Shown here piece by piece: positions 35,704 through 36,234 of a stretch of DNA of 36,234 bases. A model generated the notes under the pieces. It did not search any database and was not told the DNA's origin. It saw only the letters and a program-made list of their open reading frames with translations. Source of the stretch: a virus; the IMG/VR virus record IMGVR_UViG_3300046002_004193, positions 1 to 36,234 of that record. The stretch is one strand, 5' to 3'. Within the stretch, counting starts at the first letter, position 1. Each line of letters opens with the position of its first letter. The position numbers and the translations under genes are program-made.

Positions 35704-36231
35704 TCACCGCCGCCCCGCCTTCACGGCTTCGATCAAGGCGTTCAGTTGCCGGGCGATGGCGTCGGCGTCGGCTCCGGCTCGCAGCACCACTTCTGCATCC
35801 GCGACAGAAAGTCCACCTTCGCCGGCTTCAGCAGCTCGGCCGGAATCGGCTGGGGCTTGGGGCATTCCAGCGGAGGCCGGGCAGCGGAGCCGGTCGCGCA
35901 CCCGGATAGAGCCAGCCCGCAGGCCAGCGACAACACGATCATGGTTTTCATCGGCTTCCTTCTGTTGGGCGAGGAATCGGTCTGCAATGGCCTTGTATTC
36001 GGCCCGGTGGCGCTGCTCTATGTTCCGGGCAGCAATGGCGGCTTCCGCACGCTGTAGGGCGTAGCCAGCCTCCATCGCGTCCCATTGCGCTTGTACGCGG
36101 CTTTCCCCCACGCCGATGTAGTGGGCGCGCAGATACAGCCCGGACGCCGCCAGCAGCACGACAGCGGCCAGGATGGCCCACACGCGCAGGGGGATTCCCT
36201 GGAGGAACAGTCTTGCGGCAATCCAAGTCAT
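35704..36231 (-). CDS. Rz: Rz inner-membrane spanin subunit
   Basis: A 175-residue i-spanin. It has an N-terminal membrane anchor (residues 17-34, VWAILAAVVLLAASGLYL) and a long periplasmic coiled-coil helix (VQAQWDAMEAGYALQRAEAAIAARNIEQRHRAEYKAIADRFLAQQ). It joins Rz1 across the periplasm to fuse the two membranes at the last step of lysis. The start overlaps the lysozyme stop as ATGA once the contig is closed. The Rz1 gene is embedded inside it in the +1 frame. It ends against the integration site, convergent with int. Confidence 0.9.
   Translation of the reverse strand: MTWIAARLFLQGIPLRVWAILAAVVLLAASGLYLRAHYIGVGESRVQAQWDAMEAGYALQRAEAAIAARNIEQRHRAEYKAIADRFLAQQKEADENHDRVVAGLRAGSIRVRDRLRCPASAGMPQAPADSGRAAEAGEGGLSVADAEVVLRAGADADAIARQLNALIEAVKAGRR
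35742..35951 (-). CDS. Rz1: Rz1 outer-membrane lipoprotein spanin, embedded in Rz
   Basis: A 69-residue o-spanin, fully inside Rz in another frame. The start at 35951 gives MKTMIVLSLACGLALSGC, a lipoprotein signal with lipobox LSGC and the acylated Cys at residue 18; a longer in-frame start 12 codons earlier would weaken the signal. The mature part is Pro-rich (ECPKPQPIPAELLKP and PEPTPTPSPG), as Rz1 proteins are. It pairs with Rz through their C-termini. Confidence 0.88.
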   Translation of the reverse strand: MKTMIVLSLACGLALSGCATGSAARPPLECPKPQPIPAELLKPAKVDFLSRMQKWCCEPEPTPTPSPGN

Positions 36232-36234
36232 AGC
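36109..36234. repeat. Terminal direct repeat, right copy
   Basis: Identical to positions 4-129. It holds the first part of Rz and the last lysozyme bases. Joining the copies closes the genome into a circle and restores a continuous lysozyme-Rz junction. Confidence 0.95.

Noticed and set aside
1-36234. Search for CRISPR arrays, insertion sequences or rRNA genes
   Set aside because: No regularly spaced repeats with unique spacers, no transposase and no rRNA were seen.

Overview
The window is an essentially complete temperate double-stranded DNA phage genome with a podovirus-type virion. The first and last bases are the same sequence: positions 4-129 repeat exactly at 36109-36234 (126 bp), so the contig is circular or circularly permuted with a unit of about 36,105 bp. 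The ends cut through the lysis cassette: lysozyme runs off the left end into Rz, and the complete Rz/Rz1 pair is at the right end. No host chromosomal gene is visible. The high GC content and the gene types suggest a phage of a high-GC gammaproteobacterium, possibly a Xanthomonas or Stenotrophomonas relative. That host guess is inference only.

Layout. (1) Late module, minus strand, from 21.45 kb leftward through the contig ends to 35.7 kb: HP1-like holin, small membrane and decoration-like proteins, small and large terminase, P22-type portal, a GNAT-like protein, four ejection/internal virion proteins, a zinc-ribbon protein, scaffold, major capsid protein, tail adaptor and nozzle, tail fibre, a large BspA-like leucine-rich-repeat protein, SAR endolysin, Rz/Rz1. 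Several intrinsic terminators or hairpins punctuate it. One plus-strand gene for a small three-helix membrane protein (10308-10610) interrupts it. (2) tRNA-Asn(GTT) at 21547-21622, just downstream of a terminator that follows a candidate late regulator. (3) Leftward early/middle module, 28.06 to 21.7 kb: Cro-like and CII-like regulators, an AP2/HNH-like protein, DUF1376 replication protein, winged-helix protein, a PAPS-reductase/PP-loop protein bracketed by an 89-bp direct repeat, Ref-like nuclease, RusA resolvase. (4) Immunity region, 28.06-28.63 kb: a short CI-like repressor gene flanked by copies of a 16-bp operator, with three copies at exact 22-bp spacing on the right. (5) Rightward early module, 28.6-34.3 kb: a cluster of very small genes, then a recombination set (Sak4-like ATPase, SSB-like protein, YqaJ exonuclease), a cytosine-C5 methyltransferase with a second gene nested in another frame, and small accessory genes. 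(6) Integration module: DUF4224 protein, tyrosine integrase, and an attP made of the 3' half of a tRNA-Asn-like gene flanked by four arm-type repeats.

How it works together. CI would silence both early operons from the operators. Leftward and rightward early transcription gives replication and recombination proteins. A regulator encoded at 21.7-22.2 kb is placed where a Q-like antiterminator would act on the late operon. Nearly all genes are joined by ATGA or GTGA stop-start overlaps, so translational coupling is the rule, and these overlaps were used to choose most starts. After integration at attP the prophage would have int at one end and Rz/Rz1 at the other.
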